Assembly (NCBI GenBank): GCA_963736695.1
Contig: CAVTPU010000004.1
Coordinates: 1,674,001 to 1,738,000, forward strand
Direction: 5' to 3'
From: CAVTPU01 sp963736695
GTDB lineage: Bacteria; Actinomycetota; Actinomycetes; Mycobacteriales; Micromonosporaceae
DNA: 64,000 bases
Shown here: positions 1 through 7,143 of the stretch, in pieces
Position numbering within the stretch: position 1 is the stretch's first letter
Layout of the letters: each line of letters begins with the position of its first letter
The notes under the pieces: model-generated
The model's input: the letters and a program-made list of their open reading frames with translations, nothing else
Database searches by the model: none
What the model was told of the DNA's origin: nothing
Program-made: the position numbers and the translations under genes

Positions 1-41
1 GCCGCCGATCTCATCGAGGAGCGGCCATAGCGCCTCGCGTC

Positions 42-1397
42 CTAACGCTCGCCGATCGGGACATAGGACCGTTGCGCGGGTCCGGTGTAGACCTGTCGGG
101 GACGACCGATCTTGGTCGTCGGATCGTTGATCATCTCCCGCCACTGCGCGATCCAACCGGGCAACCGCCCGAGTGCAAACAGGACGGTGAACATGCGGGT
201 AGGGAAGCCCATCGCCTTATAGATAAGGCCCGTGTAGAAGTCCACATTGGGATATAGCCGGCGTGTGACGAAATAGTCGTCCCGCAGTGCGATCTCCTCC
301 AGACGCATCGCCAGGTCGAGCAGCGGATCGGCTGCGGCGAGCCGACCGAGAACGTCCTGCGCGGCCTTCTTGACGATCGCCGCACGCGGGTCATAGTTGC
401 GATAGACGCGATGCCCGAAGCCCATGAGTTTGACGCCGGAACGCTTGTCCTTGACCGCCGCGACGAAACTCTCCGCGTCGTCGCCATTAGCGTGAATGCG
501 CTGCAACATCTCCAATACCGCCTGGTTCGCCCCACCGTGCAGTGGGCCGAAAAGGGCGTTGACCCCGGCGGAGACCGAGGCGAAGAGATTCGCGTGGCTA
601 GACCCCACCAGCCGTACGGTGGAGGTTGAGCAGTTTTGTTCGTGGTCGGCGTGCAGCACGAACAACATGTCGAGCACCCGGGCGGCCAGCGGGTCGACCT
701 CGTAGCGAGTGGTCGGCACGCCGAAAGTCATGCGAAGGAAATCCTCGACAAAGCCCAGCGAATTGTCCGGATAGAGCAGTGGCTGACCGATAGATTTCTT
801 GTACGAATAGGACGCGATGGTGGGGAGCTTGGCGAGCAGCCGAATCGTGCTTATCTCCACGTGGTCGCGATCGAACGGGTCGAGGCTGTCCTGATAGAAA
901 GTCGACAGCGCGCTGACGGCCGACGACAGCACCGCCATCGGATGGGCGTCGCGCGGGAAACCCTCGAAGAACTGACGCATCTCCTCATGCAACAGGGTGT
1001 GCATGCGGATCGTCGTGGTGAACTCGGCCAACTGGGTCGCGGTCGGCAACTGACCATAGATCAGCAGGTAGGAGACCTCAAGAAACGACGACGACTCGGC
1101 GAGCTGCTCGATCGGATAGCCCCGATAGCGCAGGATGCCCGCTTCACCGTCGATATAGGTCACAGCCGACTCACACGCTGCGGTGTTGGTGAATCCCGGG
1201 TCGAGTGTGACCCGACCGGTGACATCGAGGAGTTGACTCACATTGAGACCGTCGGATCCCACTGTGGCACTGTGCACCGGCAGCTCAACCGCCTGGTCGC
1301 CCCGGCGAATCTCCCACCCCGCCGCATCTGTGACCGTCGTTTTCGGCTGCACCTGCACCACCCACCTGTCCGTCGCCACCGTTGGGACGTTGCCCAT
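42..1397 (-). CDS. gltA: Citrate synthase (GltA2-like)
   Basis: This enzyme condenses oxaloacetate and acetyl-CoA to citrate at the entry of the TCA cycle in the cytoplasm. The 451-residue product carries the catalytic set of the family: His287 in PLHGGANQAVL, His329 in MGFGHRVYRNYDPR and Asp386 in YPNVDFYTGLIY, plus HADHEQNCSTST around residue 249. It closely resembles my memory of mycobacterial GltA2 over its whole length. The first ~25 residues precede the conserved N-terminus (GWEIRRGDQAVELP), so the true start may be one of the GTG codons at residues 13-16. It stands alone with no TCA neighbour. Identity is secure; the start is not. Confidence 0.96.
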   Translation of the reverse strand: MGNVPTVATDRWVVQVQPKTTVTDAAGWEIRRGDQAVELPVHSATVGSDGLNVSQLLDVTGRVTLDPGFTNTAACESAVTYIDGEAGILRYRGYPIEQLAESSSFLEVSYLLIYGQLPTATQLAEFTTTIRMHTLLHEEMRQFFEGFPRDAHPMAVLSSAVSALSTFYQDSLDPFDRDHVEISTIRLLAKLPTIASYSYKKSIGQPLLYPDNSLGFVEDFLRMTFGVPTTRYEVDPLAARVLDMLFVLHADHEQNCSTSTVRLVGSSHANLFASVSAGVNALFGPLHGGANQAVLEMLQRIHANGDDAESFVAAVKDKRSGVKLMGFGHRVYRNYDPRAAIVKKAAQDVLGRLAAADPLLDLAMRLEEIALRDDYFVTRRLYPNVDFYTGLIYKAMGFPTRMFTVLFALGRLPGWIAQWREMINDPTTKIGRPRQVYTGPAQRSYVPIGER

Positions 1398-1511
1398 CCG
1401 ACGGTCTCGATCATGCTGACACCCGCCATGCTAGACGAGTGGTCGAGCGGGGAAACAGGCAAAGCCCGGGCGGCGACGACCAACTCCCGGTGACAGCGTC
1501 ACCAGTGATGC

Positions 1512-1919
1512 TCAGTGACCCGAGGCGTCAACCAGTGTGTCGAGCGCGGTGCGCAACAGGCGACCGGCGTGATCGGCGACCTCGCCCATCGCCGTGTGGC
1601 CAGCCACGGTGACCATCACCTGTGGGTCGAGCGCCTCGACGATGGTCGCATCCGGACCGTCGGCTCGGACGGTCACGTTGCACGGCAGCATCAGCCCGAT
1701 GCTGCGGTCGGCCTCCAGCGCACGATGCGCCAACGGCGGGTTGCACGCGCCGAGGATCACGTAGTCCTCCATCTCGGCGCCGAGTTTGCTCAGCATCGTC
1801 GCCGCGATGTCGATTTCGCTGAGGATGCCGAATCCGTTCTCTTTGAGGACATCACGGACCCGCTGCACGAGTTCTGCGGTGAACGGCTGCGTCAGTCGGA
1901 CGCTGTACCCGTACGACAT
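1512..1919 (-). CDS. DUF302 family protein
   Basis: A 135-residue cytoplasmic protein starting MSYGYSVRL with a strong ribosome-binding site (AGGAGA) just upstream, which rules out the longer reading frame. It matches the DUF302 family: GYSV start, ENGFGILSEIDI, then VILGACNPPLAHRALEAD containing the only cysteine in a conserved context, and LPCNVTV. The biochemical role of DUF302 is unknown; members often sit beside sulfur, rhodanese or redox genes. Here it is divergent from an OsmC-like gene, with a CsoR/CstR-type palindrome in the shared 88-bp promoter region, so I infer a role in reactive sulfur handling together with the adjacent sulfide oxidation operon. Confidence 0.88.
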   Translation of the reverse strand: MSYGYSVRLTQPFTAELVQRVRDVLKENGFGILSEIDIAATMLSKLGAEMEDYVILGACNPPLAHRALEADRSIGLMLPCNVTVRADGPDATIVEALDPQVMVTVAGHTAMGEVADHAGRLLRTALDTLVDASGH

Positions 1920-1959
1920 GGTCTTTCTCCTCTTTTCCGGCACCGACGACAGACCGATC

Positions 1960-1975
1960 ATACCCAAAGGGGTAT
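1960..1975. promoter_or_regulatory. CsoR/CstR-like operator candidate
   Basis: The sequence ATACCC-AAA-GGGGTAT is an inverted repeat in the middle of the divergent DUF302/OsmC promoter region. Half-sites of the form TACCC...GGGTA are typical of the CsoR/CstR repressor family, which senses copper or persulfide. The surrounding genes suggest the sulfur-sensing (CstR-like) branch. No such repressor is encoded in the window, so the regulator is inferred. Confidence 0.5.
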
Positions 1976-2007
1976 TGCGCCCAGAGCCCAGACGAAGGAG
2001 TCGACGC

Positions 2008-2445
2008 ATGACCGACCAGCTCACAGGGGCGAAAGCCACCACTGCGAAGACCCACGAGATGTCGGTGGCGTTTGTCGAAGGCGAAGCCTATGAGGTGACC
2101 GTGCGGGGGCATCGGACACGCGTCGACCAACCACGCGACGCGGGCGGCGAGGACACCGCCCCGACCCCGACCGAGCTCTTCGTCACCTCGTTGGCCACGT
2201 GCGTGGCGTTTTATGCCGGGCGTTATCTGACAAGGCATAAATTGACGCGCGAGGGCCTCGGGGTCCGGGTCGGCTATCGACTCGCCACCGACCGACCAGC
2301 GCGCGTCGAGGCGATCACGTTGACTATCACCGTGCCGCCGAGCCTCCCGGAGGACAGACGTGCCGCACTGCTCGCGGTTGCCTCACACTGCACCGTGCAC
2401 AACAGCATCACCACGCCGCCCGCAGTCGACATCTCCCTCGCCTAA
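2008..2445 (+). CDS. OsmC/Ohr family protein
   Basis: A 145-residue OsmC-like protein. The family reduces organic hydroperoxides, and some members act on persulfides, through two conserved cysteines. Here these are Cys65 in TSLATCVAFYAGRYL and Cys128 in ASHCTVHNSI, both in the expected contexts, together with the family signature PTPTELFVTSLATC. The start ATG at 2008 follows GAAGGAG at 1994-2000; the open frame extends further upstream but overlaps the operator region. It is transcribed divergently from DUF302 and faces the DsrE gene, with a long hairpin between them. I infer peroxide or persulfide detoxification linked to the neighbouring sulfide oxidoreductase. Confidence 0.88.
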   Translation: MTDQLTGAKATTAKTHEMSVAFVEGEAYEVTVRGHRTRVDQPRDAGGEDTAPTPTELFVTSLATCVAFYAGRYLTRHKLTREGLGVRVGYRLATDRPARVEAITLTITVPPSLPEDRRAALLAVASHCTVHNSITTPPAVDISLA

Positions 2446-2451
2446 CTAACC

Positions 2452-2519
2452 GCGCCGATCATGAAGCCATTTGTCATTATCGCACCCTCGATGATGACAA
2501 GTAGGCTCATGATCGGCGC
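2452..2519. terminator. Long imperfect hairpin between convergent genes
   Basis: A 13-bp perfect outer stem (GCGCCGATCATGA / TCATGATCGGCGC) continues inward, after one bulge, as an imperfect stem (TTGTCATTATC against GATGATGACAA), giving about 30 paired positions in 68 nt. It lies between the stop codons of the OsmC-like gene and the convergent DsrE gene, so a bidirectional terminator is the simplest reading. It is longer and less GC-rich than a usual terminator, so a repeat-derived element is possible. Confidence 0.6.
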
Positions 2520-2537
2520 ATCATGTCGGGGCGGGGC

Positions 2538-3050
2538 TCAGATGAACAACAGTTGCGCGCCGTCGGTCTTCTCGATGAACTCCGCCGCGTTGATGATGCT
2601 CTCGACCCCCTCATAGAGGTCGGTCTCGCTCAGGTGCATCATGTCGGCCGACATGCGGCAGGCCCACAGGTGTCCACCGGAAGCGACGATCTGCTCAAGA
2701 AACTCCGGCACGTCTGGAACACCGAGATCCTGGATCTGCTTCTTCATCTGATGGGTGGCGATCGCAGTCATTCCCGGCAGGCCGCCGAGTCCCTGCGGCA
2801 TGTGTGTGGCCGTGTTGCCGAGCGGGGTGAACTTGAGATCGCCCATCCGCGACTTCGTGATCATGTCGAAGCCCCAGAAGGTGAAGAAGAGGTGAGTCTC
2901 CACTCCCTCACCGAGAGCGGCGTTCGCGAGAATGAGCCCGGGATACGCCATGTCCAGACTGCCTTTGGAGCAGATGATGGCGAGCTTGCGCCCCGACGGC
3001 TGGCTGTCGAAGTTGGGAATGATGGCGGGGGCGGGAATGGTGACGCTCAT
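2538..3050 (-). CDS. DsrE/DsrF/DrsH-like (DsrE2-type) sulfur carrier protein
   Basis: A 170-residue cytoplasmic protein of the DsrE-like family, whose members carry sulfane sulfur on a cysteine or interact with Tus/Dsr partners. Visible features are AIICSKGSLDMAYPGL (Cys27), FFTFWGFDMI, and the likely sulfur-accepting Cys131 in GGHLWACRMSADMM. The start at 3050 is chosen because GAGAGAGG precedes it; the frame remains open for 16 more codons. It is the last gene of the sqr-tusE-dsrE operon, 38 nt after tusE. No dsrAB, rhodanese or TusBCD genes are present nearby, so a role in trafficking sulfur produced by the sulfide:quinone oxidoreductase is inferred. Confidence 0.87.
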   Translation of the reverse strand: MSVTIPAPAIIPNFDSQPSGRKLAIICSKGSLDMAYPGLILANAALGEGVETHLFFTFWGFDMITKSRMGDLKFTPLGNTATHMPQGLGGLPGMTAIATHQMKKQIQDLGVPDVPEFLEQIVASGGHLWACRMSADMMHLSETDLYEGVESIINAAEFIEKTDGAQLLFI

Positions 3051-3088
3051 GACGACTGCCTCTCTCACACGTGACTCCATTTGACGTC

Positions 3089-3403
3089 TCACACGCAACC
3101 GTGGGGCTTTGGCAGGCCCGCGACGTACGCCATCTTCTTTGCTGGTTTCCCGGGGAAGAGCACGAAGAGCTCCTTGATGGGCACACCGGCCAGAGTGGAC
3201 ACCCGGCGCAGTGTGGCGGTCTCCCCTTGGGCGGAATAGTCATCACGGAGGAATCGCAACACGGCCCAGTGCGCGTCGGTCAGTTCGACGCCGACACCGG
3301 CGGCGAGCTGAACAGCCAAGGCCTCGTCCCATTCGCCGAACTCGGTGAGGAAGCCCTCCGCGTCGACGTGGATCTCGCGGCCAAGAATGGTGGTGGCGGG
3401 CAT
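3089..3403 (-). CDS. tusE: TusE/DsrC family sulfur-relay protein
   Basis: A 104-residue DsrC/TusE family protein. The family passes sulfur on the penultimate cysteine of a flexible C-terminal arm. The arm ends GLPKPHGCV, with Cys103 penultimate, which is the family hallmark. The second cysteine of true DsrC, eleven residues earlier, is replaced here (Ala92 by my count), so this is a single-cysteine TusE-like carrier rather than a DsrC that forms trisulfides with DsrAB. A perfect AAGGAG lies ahead of the ATG at 3403. The gene starts 2 nt after the sqr stop codon, so the two are translationally coupled. Confidence 0.92.
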   Translation of the reverse strand: MPATTILGREIHVDAEGFLTEFGEWDEALAVQLAAGVGVELTDAHWAVLRFLRDDYSAQGETATLRRVSTLAGVPIKELFVLFPGKPAKKMAYVAGLPKPHGCV

Positions 3404-3405
3404 TG

Positions 3406-4650
3406 TTACTCCTTGGTTTGCGGGTGGTTCTTGCCGGCCATCGACATGTGCGCCGGCAGCGGGATCGGGCGGCCCGGAAGCAGTAGGTGCCAATAGATCC
3501 AACGGAAGGCCCTCTTGCCCCAGTGATTGGCCGAGCTCTCCTTCAACAATCCGAACGGTCCGAGCCCCGGCATCGGGAAGTGCCCGGTCAGCGGTTCGGT
3601 CTCATAGTTGAAGTCGATGAGAAGTCCCTTGCCGTCACCGGACTCGATGAAGCAATTTGCGTGCCCGTCGAAACTCCCGGTCATCGGTTGCCCAGCGACG
3701 TGCTGGCAGAAGTTGTCGACAAAGACCTCGACGGAGAAGTGCGCCACCGAACCGGCCTTCGAGGTGGGAATGTCACTCGCGTCGCCGATCGCGAAGATGG
3801 TGTCGTGCTCTCGAGACAGCTGAGTGTGTTTGTCGACCGGCACGAAGTTGAGTTCGTCGCCGAGGCCACTGCGGGCGATGAAGTCGGCTCCCATGTTGAG
3901 CGGCACGGTGATGAGCAGATCGAATGGAATCTCACGGTCGTCATAGGAGACGAGTGCTTTGCGTTCCTCGTCGACGCGCTCCACCATGAAGTCGGTCTCC
4001 ACCGCGATCTTCCGTTCGTCCAACATGGACGACAGATGCTCGGTGGCGATCGGTTTGGTGAACGCGCCCGCCAGGGGGGTCACATAGACCATCTCCACCT
4101 GGTCGCGGATGCCGCGCTCGCGCAGATGTGCGTCGGCGAGGAAGCTGAACTCCAGTGGAGCCACCGGGCACTTGATCGGCATGTCGACGATGTGAACCAC
4201 CAGCCGACCGCCGGTGAAGTCCCGCAACGCCTCCCGCAACGCGGTCGCACCCTCAAGGGTGTAAAAGTCGAAGATCGATGTGCGCCACTGCGATCCGAGC
4301 ATGCCGGGGGTCTGTTCGGGGCGAGGCGTGGTGCCGGTGGCGATGACGAGATAGTCATATTCCAGCTCCCGCCCGTCGCTGAGCGCAACCACACGCGACT
4401 GCGGGTCGACCCGGTCGATCTCGCCCAGCACCAGGTCGACGCCGGCCGGAATGAACCTGCTGCGCGGCTTGACGACCTGCTCGGGGGTGTAGTCGCCGAA
4501 CGGGATAAACAGCAGACCCGGCTGATAGAGATGCGTGTCGTCCTGGTCCACCACCGTGATCTGCCATTCATCGCGCGACAGCCGACGGCGCAGTTTGTTC
4601 ACCACCATCGTGCCGGCGGTCCCGGCACCCAACACCACTAAGCGGCGCAC
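3406..4650 (-). CDS. sqr: Sulfide:quinone oxidoreductase-like flavoprotein
   Basis: A 414-residue FAD-dependent pyridine nucleotide-disulfide family oxidoreductase. An N-terminal dinucleotide-binding motif is seen (VVLGAGTAGTMVVNKL), with ATGTTPRP near 105 and a second nucleotide motif at DTIFAIGDASDIP near 285. Cys161 in IKCPVAPLEF matches the conserved CPxAP cysteine of sulfide:quinone oxidoreductases; Cys315 and Cys333 are candidates for the second redox cysteine. The C-terminus (HWGKRAFRWIYWHLLLPGRPIPLP) is amphipathic, consistent with monotopic membrane binding. I infer oxidation of sulfide to polysulfide with electrons to menaquinone. GTG start at 4650 with AGGGAG upstream. First gene of the sqr-tusE-dsrE operon. 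Confidence 0.85.
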   Translation of the reverse strand: MRRLVVLGAGTAGTMVVNKLRRRLSRDEWQITVVDQDDTHLYQPGLLFIPFGDYTPEQVVKPRSRFIPAGVDLVLGEIDRVDPQSRVVALSDGRELEYDYLVIATGTTPRPEQTPGMLGSQWRTSIFDFYTLEGATALREALRDFTGGRLVVHIVDMPIKCPVAPLEFSFLADAHLRERGIRDQVEMVYVTPLAGAFTKPIATEHLSSMLDERKIAVETDFMVERVDEERKALVSYDDREIPFDLLITVPLNMGADFIARSGLGDELNFVPVDKHTQLSREHDTIFAIGDASDIPTSKAGSVAHFSVEVFVDNFCQHVAGQPMTGSFDGHANCFIESGDGKGLLIDFNYETEPLTGHFPMPGLGPFGLLKESSANHWGKRAFRWIYWHLLLPGRPIPLPAHMSMAGKNHPQTKE

Positions 4651-4664
4651 CTGAGGCTCCCTTC

Positions 4665-4692
4665 GGTTGCATCAGCCTCACCTGATGCAACC
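4665..4692. promoter_or_regulatory. Perfect inverted repeat just upstream of sqr
   Basis: Perfect 11-bp arms GGTTGCATCAG and CTGATGCAACC flank a 6-nt spacer, ending 15 bp before the sqr start codon and after the kynU stop. The low stem GC content and lack of a T tract argue for an operator (or 5'-leader hairpin) of the sqr operon rather than a strong terminator of kynU, though both remain possible. Confidence 0.5.
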
Positions 4693-4723
4693 TCACGCTA
4701 AGCCGATGCCATCGCGCGCCTTC

Positions 4724-4738
4724 AGGGCCGTTGGTCCC
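4724..4738 (-). promoter_or_regulatory. DosR-box-like motif upstream of sqr
   Basis: On the minus strand the sequence reads GGGACCAACGGCCCT, which fits the GGGAC-n4-GnCCC core I know from mycobacterial DosR (hypoxia/NO response) sites. It lies 74-88 nt upstream of the sqr start. A degenerate copy sits near 23205-23219 before DUF1876. No DosR-type regulator is visible in the window, so this is a weak call. Confidence 0.25.
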
Positions 4739-4739
4739 C

Positions 4740-6062
4740 TCAGCCCGGGTCGGGTGCCACCACCGCCGCCAACGCCTCCGTGGCTCGCCAGCAGTCGTGA
4801 TACGTGGAATACAACGGGGTCGGCGCCAGCCGGACGATGTCGGGACGACGCGCGTCGGCGATCACACCGTGCTCCTCACGCAGCCGCCGCACCACCTCGG
4901 CGGCGTCAAAACCACGCACCCGAACCGATAGTTGAGCCCCTCGACGCGCAGAATCTCGGGGGGTGACCACCTCGACTGGCCGGCTCTGTGTGACGGCGTC
5001 AAGCCGCTCCTGCAGATAGCCCGTGAGACGGCCACTGCGCTGGACGAGGTCGACCATGCCCACTTGGTCGAAGATCCGCAGTGACGAGTGTACCGGCGCC
5101 ATCGACAGCACCGGCGGCGTCGACAGCTGCCACGCGTCGGCGGTCTCCGGCATGAGCGCCACCGGTGCCATGACGAACCTGGTCGCGACGTCGACTCCCC
5201 ACCACCCCTCCAGCCGCGGCCGGGTGGAGTCGGTGAGGTGGCGTTGATGAACGAAGGCTCCGGCGATCGCCCCCGGACCACCGTTGAGATACTTGTACGA
5301 GCACCAAGCCGCGAAGTCGACATCCCAGTCGTGCAGGCGCAGGGCGACATTGCCGGCCGCGTGCGCCAGATCCCACCCGACGACCGCGCCAGCGGCGTGA
5401 CCGGCATGGGTGATCGCGGGGATGTCGAGGACCTCGCCCGTCAAATAGTTAACCCCACCGAGCAACACCAGGGCCACCCGATCGCCCTCGGCAGCGAGAT
5501 AGCTCTCGATGTCCTCCGTGCGCAGTGTCTGCTCGCCCGGCCGAGGACGCAGCCGGACAACCGCCTCATCGGGATCCAATCCGTGCAGCCGCGCCTGGCT
5601 GCGCACCGCGTAGCTATCCGACGGAAACGCGCTGTCCTCGATGACGATGCGGTCGCGGAGGCCCTCCGGCCGATAGAAGGAGACCATGAGCAGATGCAGG
5701 TTGGCGGTGAGGGTATTCATCACCACCGTCTCTTCCGGCAACGCTCCCACGACGCGCGCGGCGCTCTCCCGCATGAGGGTGTGATAGGTCAGCCAGGGCC
5801 GTCGCGCCGCCCCGTGCCCCTCCACGGCCAGCCGGGCCCAGTCATCGAGTTCCTCCATGACCTGGGCTCGGGCGGCTCGTGGTTGCAGCCCGAGGGAGTT
5901 GCCCGCGAAGTAGGCCACATCGGCGTACCCGCCGCCTGTCGCCGGCGGAATGTGGAACAGATCGCGGTGGCCAGGATCGGTGGCGTCGAGCTGACGGGCG
6001 TGCTCCTCGCTGGCCTCCTCCGGCCGAGTCGCCGTCGGCCGAGTTGATGTGGTCGACTCCAT
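4740..6062 (-). CDS. kynU: Kynureninase
   Basis: A 440-residue PLP enzyme that cleaves kynurenine to anthranilate and alanine (or 3-hydroxykynurenine to 3-hydroxyanthranilate) in tryptophan catabolism. Family signatures include YFAGNSLGLQPRA near 51, VGWDLAHAAGNV near 228 and the PLP-lysine context AAWCSYKYLNGGPG with Lys257, followed by EGWWGVD. The ATG at 6062 has GGGAAGGAAG upstream; the frame is open further upstream but overlaps kynA. It follows kynA by 50 nt in the same operon. No kynurenine formamidase (kynB) is seen in the window, so that step must be encoded elsewhere or by an unrelated hydrolase. Confidence 0.95.
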   Translation of the reverse strand: MESTTSTRPTATRPEEASEEHARQLDATDPGHRDLFHIPPATGGGYADVAYFAGNSLGLQPRAARAQVMEELDDWARLAVEGHGAARRPWLTYHTLMRESAARVVGALPEETVVMNTLTANLHLLMVSFYRPEGLRDRIVIEDSAFPSDSYAVRSQARLHGLDPDEAVVRLRPRPGEQTLRTEDIESYLAAEGDRVALVLLGGVNYLTGEVLDIPAITHAGHAAGAVVGWDLAHAAGNVALRLHDWDVDFAAWCSYKYLNGGPGAIAGAFVHQRHLTDSTRPRLEGWWGVDVATRFVMAPVALMPETADAWQLSTPPVLSMAPVHSSLRIFDQVGMVDLVQRSGRLTGYLQERLDAVTQSRPVEVVTPRDSARRGAQLSVRVRGFDAAEVVRRLREEHGVIADARRPDIVRLAPTPLYSTYHDCWRATEALAAVVAPDPG

Positions 6063-6112
6063 CGACTTCCTTCCCTGTCGTGGTGCGACATCCAACCTGA
6101 CGGGCGGGCCGC

Positions 6113-7003
6113 TCACATGACCGTACGGGCCGACCATAGTTCCGGGAAGACCATGCGAGCCATGCCACGCTGCAACCAGGTCAACCCGGCAGAACCGCCG
6201 CTTCCGCTCTTGGCCCCCATGGTGCGGTGCACCGCCATGAGGTGGCGATAGCGCCAGTCCTGAAAGTGCTCGCCAATGTCGACCAACGTCTCCGCGAGCT
6301 GAAGCCACGGATTCTGTGGGCGGTCGTCGGCGTAGACCGCGACCCACACGGCCTCGACCTCGGGGCTGATCTCGGGATCGACGCTGAAGTCGCGGTCGAC
6401 ACGGTCGGCCGGCACGGCATGCCCGGCGCGGGCGAGCGCGGCGAGCACCGCGTCATAGAGGCTCGGCGCGTGCAGTGCCTCGAGCATCTCCCGATGCACC
6501 GTGTCATCGTGGCGAAACGGCCGGACCATGCTCGGCGTCTTGAGCCCGAGTAAGAATTCGATCTGCCGATACATCGCCGACTGAAAACCCGATCCCTCGC
6601 CGAGCAGCTCGCGGAAGCGGTTGAAGTCGCTCGGAGTCATCCACCGCAACCCGTGCCAGGCACCGTTGAGCGCCTCCATGTGCATCGTCATGCGGCGCAA
6701 CGGTTGCAGGGCGGCCCACACATCGTCGTCGCTCAGGCACGCCATCGCGTGCCGCATCTCGTGCCGCATGAGTCCGAAATAGAGCTCCATCACCTGACTG
6801 ATCATCAGGAACGCCATCTCGCCCGGGTCGCTGCTATAGGTGCGCTGCAAGGTGTGCAGGGTGCTGGCGTGCACATAGGTGTCATAGGGCACTCGGCCCG
6901 AAAACTCCAGGGTCGGCCCCGGTCGTGCGTCGGACAACCGCTCGGAATGCTCCTTGTCGACGCGATCGTGTTCGGACGCCACAGACACACCAGTGCTCAT
7001 CAT
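6113..7003 (-). CDS. kynA: Tryptophan 2,3-dioxygenase
   Basis: A 296-residue heme dioxygenase that opens the indole ring of tryptophan to give N-formylkynurenine, the first step of the kynurenine pathway. Family regions are LHTLQRTYSSDPGEMAFLMISQVMELYFGLMRHEM, SGFQSAMYRQIEFLLG, and the C-terminal heme-proximal region EHFQDWRYRHLMAVHRTMGAK with its conserved histidine, followed by SGSGGSAGLTWL. Two adjacent ATG codons (7003 and 7000) follow GGAGGAG, so either may be used. It heads the kynA-kynU operon and is divergent from an Lrp/AsnC-type regulator, which probably controls it. Confidence 0.95.
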   Translation of the reverse strand: MMSTGVSVASEHDRVDKEHSERLSDARPGPTLEFSGRVPYDTYVHASTLHTLQRTYSSDPGEMAFLMISQVMELYFGLMRHEMRHAMACLSDDDVWAALQPLRRMTMHMEALNGAWHGLRWMTPSDFNRFRELLGEGSGFQSAMYRQIEFLLGLKTPSMVRPFRHDDTVHREMLEALHAPSLYDAVLAALARAGHAVPADRVDRDFSVDPEISPEVEAVWVAVYADDRPQNPWLQLAETLVDIGEHFQDWRYRHLMAVHRTMGAKSGSGGSAGLTWLQRGMARMVFPELWSARTVM

Positions 7004-7060
7004 CGAATCTCCTCCATTGCTGGGTCCTATGGTGCCCTGGCTACGCTGGCTGATGGAATG

Positions 7061-7073
7061 GCCCACGATGGGC
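7061..7073. promoter_or_regulatory. Palindrome in kynA/asnC intergenic region
   Basis: GCCCA-CGA-TGGGC is a perfect palindrome with near-symmetric flanks (ATG on the left, AT on the right), placed in the 140-bp divergent region. It fits the short dyads bound by Lrp/AsnC regulators and is the best operator candidate for control of kynAU by the neighbouring regulator. Confidence 0.4.
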
Positions 7074-7143
7074 ATAAAACAGACATTCGCCGGGTGGTTC
7101 GATGCCAAATCGCCCAGGTGACTTTCCGAACCGAAGGTGCGGC

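Noticed and set aside
636..1493. Long plus-strand frame opposite citrate synthase (285 codons)
   Set aside because: Exact antisense of a well-conserved enzyme; composition is typical of high-GC shadow frames and no domain is seen.
4662..4966. Plus-strand frame over the 3' end of kynU
   Set aside because: Antisense shadow rich in Pro/Arg/His, no ribosome-binding site.
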